Source: Bradyrhizobium sp. 141
GTDB lineage: Bacteria; Pseudomonadota; Alphaproteobacteria; Rhizobiales; Xanthobacteraceae
NCBI RefSeq assembly: GCF_023074055.1
Contig: NZ_JADPKR010000082.1
Coordinates: 372,001 to 436,000, forward strand
Reading direction: 5' to 3'
DNA: 64,000 nucleotides
The notes beneath the pieces were generated by a model that saw nothing but the letters and a program-made list of their open reading frames with translations, did not search any database and was not told where the DNA came from. Below are positions 43,071 through 52,249 of this stretch, piece by piece (positions within the stretch are counted from its first letter, which is position 1; each line of letters begins with the position of its first letter). Position numbers and translations under genes: made by a program.

Positions 43071-44414
43071 ATGAACAGCCGCACCATGTGGCTCCTTGGC
43101 GCCGGCCTTCTTGCTTGGGCCGGCGCCGTCTTTGCAGCGGAGACGCAAGGACTTGCGCCGACGGGCCGTACGGGCGCGAATCCGAATCCGGTTCGTCTCA
43201 TGCGTCCGCCCGTCGCGCCGTTGTCGGCGATGGCGCGGCTGGGCAAGGAGATTTTCTACGACGCCTCGCTGTCGTCGTCCGGCGCGCTGTCCTGCGCGTC
43301 CTGTCACAGCCCGGATCACGCATACGGCCCGCCCAATGACGGGCCGGTCATGCTCGGCGGCGCGACCCTGTTGCGGCAGGGCGCCCGCGCGGTGCCGTCG
43401 CTGACCTATCTCGATCGTCACCCCAATTTCAGCATCGGTCCCGACAAGGGCGATGACGACAACGTCATCGACCTCGCGCAGATGGCCGCGCTCGGACAGC
43501 AGGCGGCGCGCACCACGAAGACGGCGGGCGGCAGCGGCGCGTCGGCGAACATCGTGCCGCAGGGCGGCCTGTTCTGGGACGGCCGCGCCGACACCCTCCA
43601 GGACCAGGCGCTGTTTCCGCTGCTCGATCCCAACGAGATGGATGGCGGCAGCGCCGAGATCGTTGCGGACAAGCTGCGCCGCGCGCCCTATGTGCAGCGC
43701 TTCGTCGAATTGTTCGGCGCCGGTGTGCTGAGAAATCAGCGGCTCCTGATCGCGGAGGCGATGTTCGCCGTGGCGCGCTACCAGGTGGAGGAGCCGAGCT
43801 TCCATCCCTACACCAGCAAGTACGACTATTGGCTCGAAGGCAAGACGCGGCTGTCCGAGAGCGAGCTGCGCGGCCTGGAGGTTTTCAACGATCCCGACAA
43901 GGCCAATTGCGCCGGCTGCCACACTTCGGCGCCGACCCGCGACGGCCTGCCGCCGCTGTTCACGGATCACCAATACGAGGCGCTCGGCGCGCCGCGCAAT
44001 GCCGCGCTCTCCGGCAATCGCGATCCGGACTATTTCGACCTCGGCGTCTGCGGTCCGCATCGCACCGACATCCCTGAGCAGACGCAATATTGCGGCATGT
44101 TCCTGACACCGACGCTGCGCAACACGGCGACACGCCACGCCTTCTTCCACAACGGGGTCTTCCGCAGCCTCGAGCAGGTGCTCGACTTCTACAACTTTCG
44201 CGACACCAATCCCGAAAAGGTCTTTCCGCGCTCGGCAGACGACACGGTGCGCAAGTACGACGACCTGCCGCAAAAATATCACGCCAATGTCGACGTCACC
44301 GATCCGCCGTTCGACCGGCATCTCGGCGACAAGCCAGCGATGACGGAGCAGGACGAAGCCGACGTGATCGCATTCCTGAAGACGTTGACGGATGGCTACG
44401 TGCCGGAGAACTAG
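43071..44414 (+). CDS. Diheme cytochrome c peroxidase (MauG/CcpA family)
   Basis: A 447-residue periplasmic protein, signal cleaved near FAA-E (residue 22). Two c-type haem motifs are C75-x2-C78-H79 (SCASCHSPDHAYG) and C280-x2-C283-H284 (NCAGCHTSAP). GIFR-type sequence NTATRHAFFHNGVFRSLEQVLDF carries the distal histidines. The family reduces H2O2 or makes oxidative modifications (MauG). Adjacent, same-strand placement after the phosphoesterase suggests they share a transcript. The stop overlaps the stop of the convergent gene by four bases (CTAG). Confidence 0.93.
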   Translation: MNSRTMWLLGAGLLAWAGAVFAAETQGLAPTGRTGANPNPVRLMRPPVAPLSAMARLGKEIFYDASLSSSGALSCASCHSPDHAYGPPNDGPVMLGGATLLRQGARAVPSLTYLDRHPNFSIGPDKGDDDNVIDLAQMAALGQQAARTTKTAGGSGASANIVPQGGLFWDGRADTLQDQALFPLLDPNEMDGGSAEIVADKLRRAPYVQRFVELFGAGVLRNQRLLIAEAMFAVARYQVEEPSFHPYTSKYDYWLEGKTRLSESELRGLEVFNDPDKANCAGCHTSAPTRDGLPPLFTDHQYEALGAPRNAALSGNRDPDYFDLGVCGPHRTDIPEQTQYCGMFLTPTLRNTATRHAFFHNGVFRSLEQVLDFYNFRDTNPEKVFPRSADDTVRKYDDLPQKYHANVDVTDPPFDRHLGDKPAMTEQDEADVIAFLKTLTDGYVPEN

Positions 44415-45394
44415 CGCGCCTTGTCCGCGTGCCAGGCGGCGAGCACGTGCTTCTCCTCGTCGGTTGTCAGACCGACCACTGGCCCGTTGCCGGCGCGGAG
44501 CCAATGAAGCGTATCGCGCGCGGTGACGCCGAGCGGCCGCGCCGTCAAGCCGGCCGCGCGCGCCGGCGAGGGGTCGCGCGTCATGAAGCCGGCGAAGTCG
44601 GGCAGGGGAAGCCACAGCGGCAGTGACCGCGGACCCGCCCAGCGCCGAACGTCGTGTGCCTCGAGAAACGCACGGTCAATCCAGGTGAACGTGCACGACG
44701 CGTTCAGCGCGGCTGCGCATTCGGCGAGCAATTCGCCCCGCGTGCGCACCGGTCCGATCCCGTCATAGATGCCGGTGAGGCGAACCGCTGCGGCATGCAC
44801 GATCCATCGCGCGAGATCGCGCACGTCGATGAACTGGACGGCATCATCAAGCGATCCCGGCGCCAGCACCTCGCCGCCGCGCGCGAGCCGCGCCGGCCAA
44901 TAGGCGAAGCGCCCGGTCGGGTCCTCCGGCCCGGCGATCAGGCCGGCTCGGCAGATGAAGGCGTCGGCTCCGACCGCCTGCTCGCAAGCGACCTTGGCGG
45001 CACCGTAGATGGCATCGGTACTGTGCTCGATCTCCGCCGTAACGGGCTCGCGCAGCGGTGCCGTGTCGGCGCGTTGCCCCGGTATGCGATTATCCGCGTA
45101 CACGCTGATGGTCGAGACGAAGGTCCAATGCACGCCCGGCCGTTTCAGCGCGGCAACGGCGCGGCGGACCTGGCCGGGATGACGCGAGACATCGACGATT
45201 GCATCGAACGTCTCGCCGGTCAGTGGCGCAAGTCCGTCAGTGACGTCGCGATCGATCCGCACAAGGCGCGCGCCCGGTGCGATCGGCCCCGCGAGACCGC
45301 GGGCGGCGCAGGTCACGTCATGGCCGGCAGCACAAGCATGGGAAGCGATCGCGCGGCCAAGGAACTGGCTGCCGCCGAGAATGAGCAGGCGCAT
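44411..45394 (-). CDS. NAD(P)-dependent epimerase/dehydratase family protein
   Basis: A 327-residue Rossmann-fold protein of the extended short-chain dehydrogenase type. MRLLILGGSQFLGRAIASHA is the nucleotide-binding start, then VSRHPGQVRRAVAALKR, and YGAAKVACEQ is the YxxxK-type active site. The C-terminal half is like proteins of the NAD-dependent epimerase family without a clear substrate. I use the ATG at 45394. Its end overlaps the convergent peroxidase stop. Confidence 0.88.
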   Translation of the reverse strand: MRLLILGGSQFLGRAIASHACAAGHDVTCAARGLAGPIAPGARLVRIDRDVTDGLAPLTGETFDAIVDVSRHPGQVRRAVAALKRPGVHWTFVSTISVYADNRIPGQRADTAPLREPVTAEIEHSTDAIYGAAKVACEQAVGADAFICRAGLIAGPEDPTGRFAYWPARLARGGEVLAPGSLDDAVQFIDVRDLARWIVHAAAVRLTGIYDGIGPVRTRGELLAECAAALNASCTFTWIDRAFLEAHDVRRWAGPRSLPLWLPLPDFAGFMTRDPSPARAAGLTARPLGVTARDTLHWLRAGNGPVVGLTTDEEKHVLAAWHADKAR

Positions 45395-45459
45395 GGAATG
45401 TCCGTGCTTTCGTCGAGGCGAAGAGTCTACAACGTCCGGTAGCGGTTGCAACCGCCTCC

Positions 45460-46527
45460 TCAGTTCGCCTTGATCTCCGCGTATTTCGCCATCGCCCGTT
45501 CGAACTTGCGATTGAACAGCCACATCGCAGCGAGAATCTCGCGGAAGCTGGCCGAGGTGCGCGCCCGGTCGGCCTGCCCGAACGCAAAGATGCTGTTGTT
45601 GCGTAGATGCTTCATGATCGTCGGGCTGGACACCCTGTAGTTCAGGAGGTCACCCGACTTCAGGGCCGATCTGGTCGGGGTGGGAACGATCTGGATCAGC
45701 TCGAACAGCTTCATCTGGTCGATCGGGTTGGGCAGCGTCTTCACGATTCCAGGGATTTCACGGAACACATCTGCATGTGCGTTCATCAGCCCGTCGCGCA
45801 CGTTGGTCCAATGATTGAAGCGGTGGTCGGTCCCGCGGGCCCGCGCCTCCTCCTTGTCGTCACGCGCGCTCAATCCCGGATCGATCGCCGCGATGCCGCC
45901 CTTGATGGCCTCCCATTTCCTGCGGCCGTTGCGGTCCTCGGACGGGCCGGTCTGGAAGCTGCCCATATAGGTGTTCGAGCGTCCGTTGCGAACATTCTGC
46001 TTGCCGTTGGTCTCGGCAAAAAACAGCCCGAGGCTGATGCGGCCGGCAGCGTCGGCGTGGTCAGGCGCAAGCCCCTTGGCGCGCGCGATCACGGTCGCGA
46101 GATCGACGACGTCCTTGAACGGTGTCGCCGAGTTCTGCGCGCCGGTGGGCGGCGCCTCCATGATGTCGAACAGTTTTGAATATTCGTCGATCAACGGCTC
46201 GATCTCGGCGTCGAAATAGGCCGGGGGAATCTCGAACTTGTTGGGCCTGCCGATCCGCGACGGCATGGCGTCGGTGAGATCCTTGTAGCTGCTGATCACG
46301 GCGACGCGCGCCAGATAGAGTGCCTGTCCCGGCAGGTTCGGCAGCGGCTGCTTCGCCTCGATCTGGCGCCGCCGCTCGGCCAGGACTGACTTGAAGTCGG
46401 CGAGCGCGCGGTCATAGGCAGCGAGCGCCTCTGATTGCCGGGTCGTGAGCGCGCGCTGTTGTCCGACGGCGGGCGCCGCGGCGAAGAATGCAACAGCCGC
46501 AAAGACTGCAAGACGTCTGAATCCCAT
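45460..46527 (-). CDS. Secreted protein of unknown function, 355 residues
   Basis: A protein with a signal peptide (residues 1-22, ending PAVGQQ). The mature part is rich in helices and charged residues; TTRQSEALAAYDRALADFKSVLAERRRQIE, read in pieces, suggests a coiled region. A recognisable central stretch is GLFFAETNGKQNVRNGRSNTYMGS. No family is recognised. ATG at 46527. It overlaps no neighbour and is the only gene in its orientation before the FMO gene. Confidence 0.8.
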   Translation of the reverse strand: MGFRRLAVFAAVAFFAAAPAVGQQRALTTRQSEALAAYDRALADFKSVLAERRRQIEAKQPLPNLPGQALYLARVAVISSYKDLTDAMPSRIGRPNKFEIPPAYFDAEIEPLIDEYSKLFDIMEAPPTGAQNSATPFKDVVDLATVIARAKGLAPDHADAAGRISLGLFFAETNGKQNVRNGRSNTYMGSFQTGPSEDRNGRRKWEAIKGGIAAIDPGLSARDDKEEARARGTDHRFNHWTNVRDGLMNAHADVFREIPGIVKTLPNPIDQMKLFELIQIVPTPTRSALKSGDLLNYRVSSPTIMKHLRNNSIFAFGQADRARTSASFREILAAMWLFNRKFERAMAKYAEIKAN

Positions 46528-46622
46528 GGCCGTTTCCCCATCGATTCGCTGGCCAGGGAGATCGTAAGCATCAGAAGCGCGGGCTGGCGAGACGCAAATC
46601 CCGCTCAGCCGCAATTTGTCGC

Positions 46623-48113
46623 TCAGGCCACCCGGTAGTCCGGCGCCGTCGCCAGGAATTTCGCATAGGCATCCGCATCCGGCGGTTGGAAGCGTCCGGC
46701 AAGCCCGCCGCGTTTCTGGTTCTTCGCGCCGATGTCGGCCATCAGCTCGTCGAAATGACGGTAGTGATAGGGCGCGACGCAGAGGCCGCCATAGACGCCC
46801 GCGGCCGGCCGTTCGACGCGCTTGAAGTGCAGCATCATCTCGATGTTGTCGTGCATCTGCGCCGCCGTCGGCTGGCTGGCGAGCCGGCCGTCGGCATAGC
46901 GCACCAGCCAGTTGGCGGCGAGGTCTGCGCAGAGCACGGTGCAGAACGACGAGTTGAAACCGACGAAGCCAAGCTCGGGCAGGTCGGGGTTGGCGATCAG
47001 GCGGTAGAGCCGGTACTGCCCGTCGGCATCGACCAGCTTCTGCTTGTAGGTCTCGGGCAGGAACGGCACGCCGAGCTTGTAGCCGATCGCGAGCAGTGCG
47101 ATGTCGGCACCGACACGCTCTCCGCCGCTCATCATGATGCTGTCGCCGTCATAACGGTCGAAGGTGCCGAACACCGCCTTGATGCGGCCGTCGGCGACCA
47201 TCGGATAGAAGCCCGGTGTTGCGATCGGCACCGAGCAGTTGACGCCGTCCTCGATCCGCTCCTTCGGCACCATCTTGCAGCGGCCAAGCTTGAGCTGCGC
47301 TTTCAACAGGCTCTCCAGCCCGCGCCAGTTCGCCCACACCAGCGGCGTGGCGAGGCGGTGTGCAAGCCGTGCCATCGCGCCGATGCCCCAGCCCGGGAAC
47401 ATCTCTTCCTGCGCGCGGATGTAGAGGATACGCTTGAAGTTCACGAGCCCGCCGATGAAATAGGGGATGCGCCATACCGGCTCGCGCATCACGATCGTCA
47501 CCTCGCGCGCACCCGACTTCACCGCGTTGACCGCGATGTCGGTCGCCGATTTCGAGCCGCCGAGCACAACGATTCGGCGTCCTTTCGCCAGCGTCGGATC
47601 GCCGTATTTCGACGAATGCAGGATCTGGCCGCCCTGTGCCAAGAATGCATCCTCGCCGGGGCAATGCAGCTCACGCGGCTCGTTGAACTGGCCGGTGCAG
47701 ACCGCGACGAAATCGAAATCCTCGTTCGTTGTCACGCCGTCCTTGCCGCCGAGCGCGAGTGTCCAGCCGGGCTTGCCATCGGCGCGTCGAGCCATCGCGG
47801 CGACCTCGGTGTCGAGGCGCAGCATGCGGTCGAGGCCAAAACTCTTGGCATAATCGGCGAGATAGGCATGGACCTGCGGCCCGGTCGGCCATTCCGGATA
47901 GGCCTCCGGCATGGCGCGGTCGGTGTAGCGGTAGAGTTCTTTCGGACTCTGGGTCTGCACGTCAGGATAGGAGCGCGCCGGCTCCCAGACGCCGCCGAGA
48001 TCGGCACTGCGCTCGACGACGGTGACGCGGTGGCCCCGGGCGGAGAACGCCTTGGCGGCAGCAAGGCCGGAGACGCCGGCGCCGATCACGCAGACATGCT
48101 TAGGGGTGATCAT
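46623..48113 (-). CDS. Flavin-containing monooxygenase-like oxidoreductase
   Basis: A 496-residue FAD enzyme. FAD binding is at HVCVIGAGVSGLAAAKAF (~5-22) and NADPH binding at GRRIVVLGGSKSATDIAVNA (~180). The pattern VWEPARSYPDVQTQSPKELY resembles Baeyer-Villiger/flavin-monooxygenase family members, but the exact FMO signature FxGxxxHxxxY/F is modified (FLAQGGQILHSSKYGD), so oxygenation chemistry is likely rather than certain. The ATG at 48113 or a methionine six codons upstream could be the start. Downstream of the cupin gene; both face away from the AraC gene. Confidence 0.87.
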   Translation of the reverse strand: MITPKHVCVIGAGVSGLAAAKAFSARGHRVTVVERSADLGGVWEPARSYPDVQTQSPKELYRYTDRAMPEAYPEWPTGPQVHAYLADYAKSFGLDRMLRLDTEVAAMARRADGKPGWTLALGGKDGVTTNEDFDFVAVCTGQFNEPRELHCPGEDAFLAQGGQILHSSKYGDPTLAKGRRIVVLGGSKSATDIAVNAVKSGAREVTIVMREPVWRIPYFIGGLVNFKRILYIRAQEEMFPGWGIGAMARLAHRLATPLVWANWRGLESLLKAQLKLGRCKMVPKERIEDGVNCSVPIATPGFYPMVADGRIKAVFGTFDRYDGDSIMMSGGERVGADIALLAIGYKLGVPFLPETYKQKLVDADGQYRLYRLIANPDLPELGFVGFNSSFCTVLCADLAANWLVRYADGRLASQPTAAQMHDNIEMMLHFKRVERPAAGVYGGLCVAPYHYRHFDELMADIGAKNQKRGGLAGRFQPPDADAYAKFLATAPDYRVA

Positions 48114-48211
48114 GGGATGGCTCGCAATCATGTGTTTCGCGCGCAAGCGGCTTCGTTCGGCCGCAAGGCGCAGCCGGCGGAACCGCAAGCAAATGGAAGT
48201 GGAGGCGGCGC

Positions 48212-48661
48212 CTAGTCGTTGGCCTCGGGCGGCAGGAAGTCGACCTCATGCTGCGCCGAGATGCGCACGACCTCGGCAGGGTCGGTCAGATTGTGCAGCT
48301 GGTTGAACAGTGTTTCCAGCCTCTGCATCGGCGAGACCCAGAACAGCGCGCGGCACGGCTTGTCGGATTTGTTGAAATAGCCGTGCGGGATGCCGCGCGG
48401 CATGCGCACGAGATCGCCGGCATGGGCCTTGACCCATTTTCCGTCGAGCTTGAGGTCGAGCGTTCCCTCCTGCACCAGGATGAACTCGTCCTGGGTCGGA
48501 TGGATGTGCACCGGCACGAACTGGCCGGGCTCGCTGTTGGTCTCGAACGCGAAGGTGGACTCGGTGACGGCCTTGGGGAAATAAACCTGGCCCAGGATGT
48601 TCCAGCTCTTGCCGCCGTAGCCTGTGCCGTTAGCGGTAATGCCCTTTTCGAGTGCAGTCAT
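48212..48661 (-). CDS. Cupin-domain protein
   Basis: A 149-residue single-cupin protein. Motif 1 is VPVHIHPTQDEFILVQEGTLDLKL, with a HxH...E metal set, and motif 2 is LVRMPRGIPHGYFNKSDKP. Cytoplasmic. It may be a small enzyme or a carrier for a hydroxylated substrate; function not readable. It lies 98 bases before the flavin monooxygenase and is divergent from the AraC regulator at 48850, which could control both. Confidence 0.9.
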   Translation of the reverse strand: MTALEKGITANGTGYGGKSWNILGQVYFPKAVTESTFAFETNSEPGQFVPVHIHPTQDEFILVQEGTLDLKLDGKWVKAHAGDLVRMPRGIPHGYFNKSDKPCRALFWVSPMQRLETLFNQLHNLTDPAEVVRISAQHEVDFLPPEAND

Positions 48662-48849
48662 GGCGCGCTCCCATTGGATTCCGGCGAGGATGGAGCTTCA
48701 GTCATCAATGGGCCGCCTGTCTATCCGCTAAACGAATCCGGAGGGGCCTGTTGCCGTGCAGCATGACGATTTTGCCGACGCCGCCCTTTTCGGGTCCGGG
48801 GAACTATTATAGGCTTAAAGCAATTCCGTGACGCGAACCGTGGTCGACC

Positions 48850-49875
48850 ATGTCCGCAGCCGTGCTGGAAATGAGCGCAAGGGTGCCCCCGGCCGAACGG
48901 CTCGCGGATTTCGCCCGCGTCACCACCGACGATGTCGACGAAGCGGCCGAAGAGATCGGGCGCATCTTCTGCCCGCACGACCTCAAGCCGGCAGGCGCGC
49001 GGGCGGCGGGCTTCTCCGCCCGGCACAATTGTGCGGCCTTCGACGGTTTTTCCATCAACTACGTTGCCTATGGCGGAGTGGTCGGCATCGATCCCGGCTG
49101 CCTCGAGCGCTTCTTCCTGGTGCAGGTCCCGCTCACGGGCACGTCCCATATTCGCGCCGGCGTCACCGAGCTCGATGCCGCGCCTGACAGGACGGCGTCG
49201 CTGCTGTCGCCGACGATCCCGACCCGGATGATGTGGCGCGACTGCGCGCAGGCGATCCTGCTGTTCGACCGCCGCATGGTCGAGCAGCGCGCCGCGGCGC
49301 TGTCGGGCAGGGCGTCAGGCACGGTCGAGTTCGATCCCATGATCGATTTGGAGGCGCCGTCGGGGCGCGCCTTGCGAACCAGCCTGGCCGAGCTGATGAT
49401 GCTCGCCGAGCGTCTTGGTCCCTCCGGCAGGCTGTCAGCGGTCGCGATGGCCGATTGGCGCGAGCTTCTGCTCGATCATCTGCTCAATGGCCAGCGGCAT
49501 GGCCTGTCGGATGCGATCGCGACATTCTCCGGCCGGGCCGAGCGGCTGCCGCGCGCGCTCCGCGCCGCGCGGGACCATCTTGCGGACAGTGCCGGCGAGC
49601 CGCTCGACCTCGCGCAGCTCGCCTGCGCCGCCGGCATCGGCATCCGCGCGCTCCAGCTCGGATTCCGCCGTCACTTCGGCCTGTCGATCTCGCAGATGCT
49701 GCTCGACATGCGCCTCGCCGGTCTCCACGCACGTCTCGCGCAGGCGTCACCCGATGTCTCCATCACCGACCTCGCCTTCGATCTCGGCTTCACCCATCTT
49801 GGCCGCATGGCCGGCGCCTACCGCGAGAAATTCGGCGAGACGCCGTCGGCGACGTTGCGGAGAAGGTTGAGCTGA
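48850..49875 (+). CDS. AraC-family regulator
   Basis: A 341-residue regulator. An N-terminal AraC-binding-like sensor (about 40-200) is followed by a linker and two HTH motifs: DLAQLACAAGIGIRALQLGFRRHFGLSI and SITDLAFDLGFTHLGRMAGAYREKFG. ATG at 48850. The divergent position to the cupin-FMO pair, with 188 bases between the starts, makes this its likely target. Confidence 0.9.
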   Translation: MSAAVLEMSARVPPAERLADFARVTTDDVDEAAEEIGRIFCPHDLKPAGARAAGFSARHNCAAFDGFSINYVAYGGVVGIDPGCLERFFLVQVPLTGTSHIRAGVTELDAAPDRTASLLSPTIPTRMMWRDCAQAILLFDRRMVEQRAAALSGRASGTVEFDPMIDLEAPSGRALRTSLAELMMLAERLGPSGRLSAVAMADWRELLLDHLLNGQRHGLSDAIATFSGRAERLPRALRAARDHLADSAGEPLDLAQLACAAGIGIRALQLGFRRHFGLSISQMLLDMRLAGLHARLAQASPDVSITDLAFDLGFTHLGRMAGAYREKFGETPSATLRRRLS

Positions 49876-49958
49876 GGCAGGACGAGTTTTGGTTCATTCG
49901 ATGCGCACCGAAAGCTCATCTCTGCGTAGGGTGATCGCATTGGCACCTGCTCAAGAGG

Positions 49959-50046
49959 TCGTCATGCCCGGGCTTGTCCCGGGCATCCACGTTCTTCGTG
50001 CCGCAGGCAAGACGTGGATGGCCGGGACAAGCCCGGCCATGACGAC
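49959..50046. repeat. Two-armed hairpin repeat, class B copy 4
   Basis: Left arm TGCCCGGGCTTGTCCCGGGCA and right arm (reading leftwards) TGGCCGGGCTTGTCCCGGCCA. It lies between the convergent AraC gene and the histidine kinase gene. Confidence 0.88.
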
Positions 50047-50078
50047 GCAGAGGCTAAGGCACTCCAGCTAGGAGGAAA

Positions 50079-51953
50079 CTACTTCCGCGGCTTCCCCGTG
50101 CCGCTGTCTTCCGCCGCCTGCCTGCGTAGAAAAGCCTCGACATCGGCCTGCACCGAGTAGGGCGTCGGGATCGCGTCGCCGGCGGAATCGACGGCGGTGT
50201 CGAGGCAGCGGCGCAGCATGCGTGCGAGCTCGGCTTTGCGATAAGGCTTTCTCAGCAGCGGTGCGCCCATGGTGGCGCGTCCATGCGCGTGCAGCGAGTC
50301 GTAGGCATAGCCCGACGTGAACAGGACCCGCAAGGAGGGGCGCGCGGCCACCATCTGCTCGGCGAGCTCCCGTCCGTTCATGCCGCCGGCCATCACGATG
50401 TCGGTGAAGAGCAGGTCGAACGGCGTGCCTTCGGCGGAGATGGCGAGGGCCTCGGTCGCATTGGCGGCCGCGATGACCTTGTAGCTGAGGGCTTCGAGCT
50501 GAACCGTCACATATTGACGGACATCGCGATCGTCTTCGACGCAGAGAACGGTTTCCTGGCCCCCCACGATCTTGCGGTCGTCATAGCCGGTCGGGCGCAA
50601 CGCGCTCGCCTCCGCCTTCGGCAGATAGACCGTGAAGATCGTGCCGCGACCTTCTTCGGAGGCGACCTTGATGCCGCCGCCGGACTGCTTGACGAAGCCG
50701 AACACCATGCTGAGCCCGAGCCCCGTGCCCTTGCCGACCTCCTTGGTGGAGAAGAACGGATCGAAGATGCGTTCGAGGATGGCCTGCGGAATGCCGGTGC
50801 CGGTGTCGGCAATCTCGATCTCGACGTAGTCCCCGGCATAGCCGGCGCCGACCGCGACCGCCTCGCGCACGCCGAACACGACGTTGCGCGTCTTCAGCGT
50901 CAGCCTGCCGCCGTCCAGCATGGCATCCCGGGCGTTGATCGCGAGGTTGAGCAGCGCCGAGCTCAGCTGGCTGCGATCGGCGAAGGCGAGCCAGACGTTG
51001 CGGTCGAGCCTGGTGGCGATCTCGATCTTCTTGTCGAAGGTTGCCAGCAGCAGCTTTGCCAGCTCTTCCAGCAGCTCGTTGACGTCGATCTCGGCCGGCT
51101 GCAGCGCCTGCTTGCGGGCAAAGGACAACAGGCTGGATGTCAGCGCGGCGCCGCGATCGGCGGCCTCGCTGATCAGCTTGGTGATGGTCGCAAGCGGCGG
51201 GTTGTCCTTGACGGCGTCGGCGAGGATCTCGATCGTGCCTGTAATCACCGTGAGCATGTTGTTGAATTCGTGCGCGATGCCGCCGGTGAGTTGCCCGACC
51301 GCCTCCATCTTCTGGGACTGGACCAGTTGCTCCTCGGCGGCGCGCTTCTGCGTGATGTCCCGGACGAAAGTGTTGACGATGGCGCGCCCGCCCAGCCGCA
51401 AGACCGTGCTGGACGCCTCGGCCAGGATCCGGTCACCGTTCCGGTGGATCAGAGTGAGCTCGAAGCGCATGCCGGCAGGTGTGTCCGACAATTCCGGAAC
51501 CAGCCGCGCCATGCGCTGCCTGAAGGCGGCACGCAGCGGCTCGGCGACGATGAGATCGACGACGTCGGCACCGAGAGCCTCCTTGCGCGTCCATCCGGTC
51601 AGGGCCTCCGCTTGAAAGCTCCATTCCAGCACGGCGCCGCTGTCGTCGATCTGAATGAAGGCATCGAGCGCGGTCTTGATGACGGCTTGCATCATCTGTG
51701 CGCTGTCGCTGCCTGCCCGCGCCAGCTCAGCCGATTGCGCGGCGGCGCGCTTTTCCTCCCGCGTCTCGATCGTGCGGGTGCAGAGGCGAGCCATCAGCAC
51801 CGCGACGACGGCGCTTGCCAGCAGGGCGACAAGCTGGGGAATGCCGAATTCACGCGTGCCGCTGCCGGTCACGGCATAGGAGGCGAAAAGGGCTGCGGCC
51901 GTCACGATGACCTGTGCGGCCAGCGCGAGTGTCAGAAGCCCCCTGAGTTTCAT
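50079..51953 (-). CDS. Hybrid sensor histidine kinase with receiver domain
   Basis: A 624-residue membrane kinase. Two helices at ~5-28 and 40-56 bound a very short periplasmic loop. A PAS domain covers ~88-205, then the DHp helix with phosphoacceptor H228 (GGIAHEFNNMLTVI), then the ATPase domain (NARDAM N-box, DTGTGIPQ G1, GKGTGLGLSMV G2), and a receiver domain with D518 (LLFTDIVMAGG). The HEFNN box is the HWE-like/class seen in many rhizobial hybrids. No separate regulator gene is next to it. Confidence 0.93.
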   Translation of the reverse strand: MKLRGLLTLALAAQVIVTAAALFASYAVTGSGTREFGIPQLVALLASAVVAVLMARLCTRTIETREEKRAAAQSAELARAGSDSAQMMQAVIKTALDAFIQIDDSGAVLEWSFQAEALTGWTRKEALGADVVDLIVAEPLRAAFRQRMARLVPELSDTPAGMRFELTLIHRNGDRILAEASSTVLRLGGRAIVNTFVRDITQKRAAEEQLVQSQKMEAVGQLTGGIAHEFNNMLTVITGTIEILADAVKDNPPLATITKLISEAADRGAALTSSLLSFARKQALQPAEIDVNELLEELAKLLLATFDKKIEIATRLDRNVWLAFADRSQLSSALLNLAINARDAMLDGGRLTLKTRNVVFGVREAVAVGAGYAGDYVEIEIADTGTGIPQAILERIFDPFFSTKEVGKGTGLGLSMVFGFVKQSGGGIKVASEEGRGTIFTVYLPKAEASALRPTGYDDRKIVGGQETVLCVEDDRDVRQYVTVQLEALSYKVIAAANATEALAISAEGTPFDLLFTDIVMAGGMNGRELAEQMVAARPSLRVLFTSGYAYDSLHAHGRATMGAPLLRKPYRKAELARMLRRCLDTAVDSAGDAIPTPYSVQADVEAFLRRQAAEDSGTGKPRK

Positions 51954-52249
51954 GGTCTCACACCAAAGACGCCAGAAGCGGACCGCATCGGCCGCCCGGT
52001 CCAGGGGGCCGCTCGATGTGAGCTACAGGCTCCGCTTGGCGGCGTCGAGGGTCAATTTGCGGTGGTACCGGCGGCGGGCGAGCGCAACCTGCGGGCGAAT
52101 CAGTCTGGCGCGGCCGTCCGCTTCGATCGTCGGGGCGTCCTTCGGACTGTTGGTGTCGCGGCGCGGAGTGAAAAGGTCGCGCATACTAGCAATGCGATTG
52201 ACAGCTGTATTTGGTCATGATCGTTCGAACTGAAGTCCAGGAGTGTCCC
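51954..52249. other. Divergent intergenic region
   Basis: 296 bases between the leftward kinase and the rightward FAD-oxidoreductase. I find no gene or structured RNA. It includes a GC-rich stretch around 52010-52090 with no clear repeat; promoters for both genes must lie here. Confidence 0.4.
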
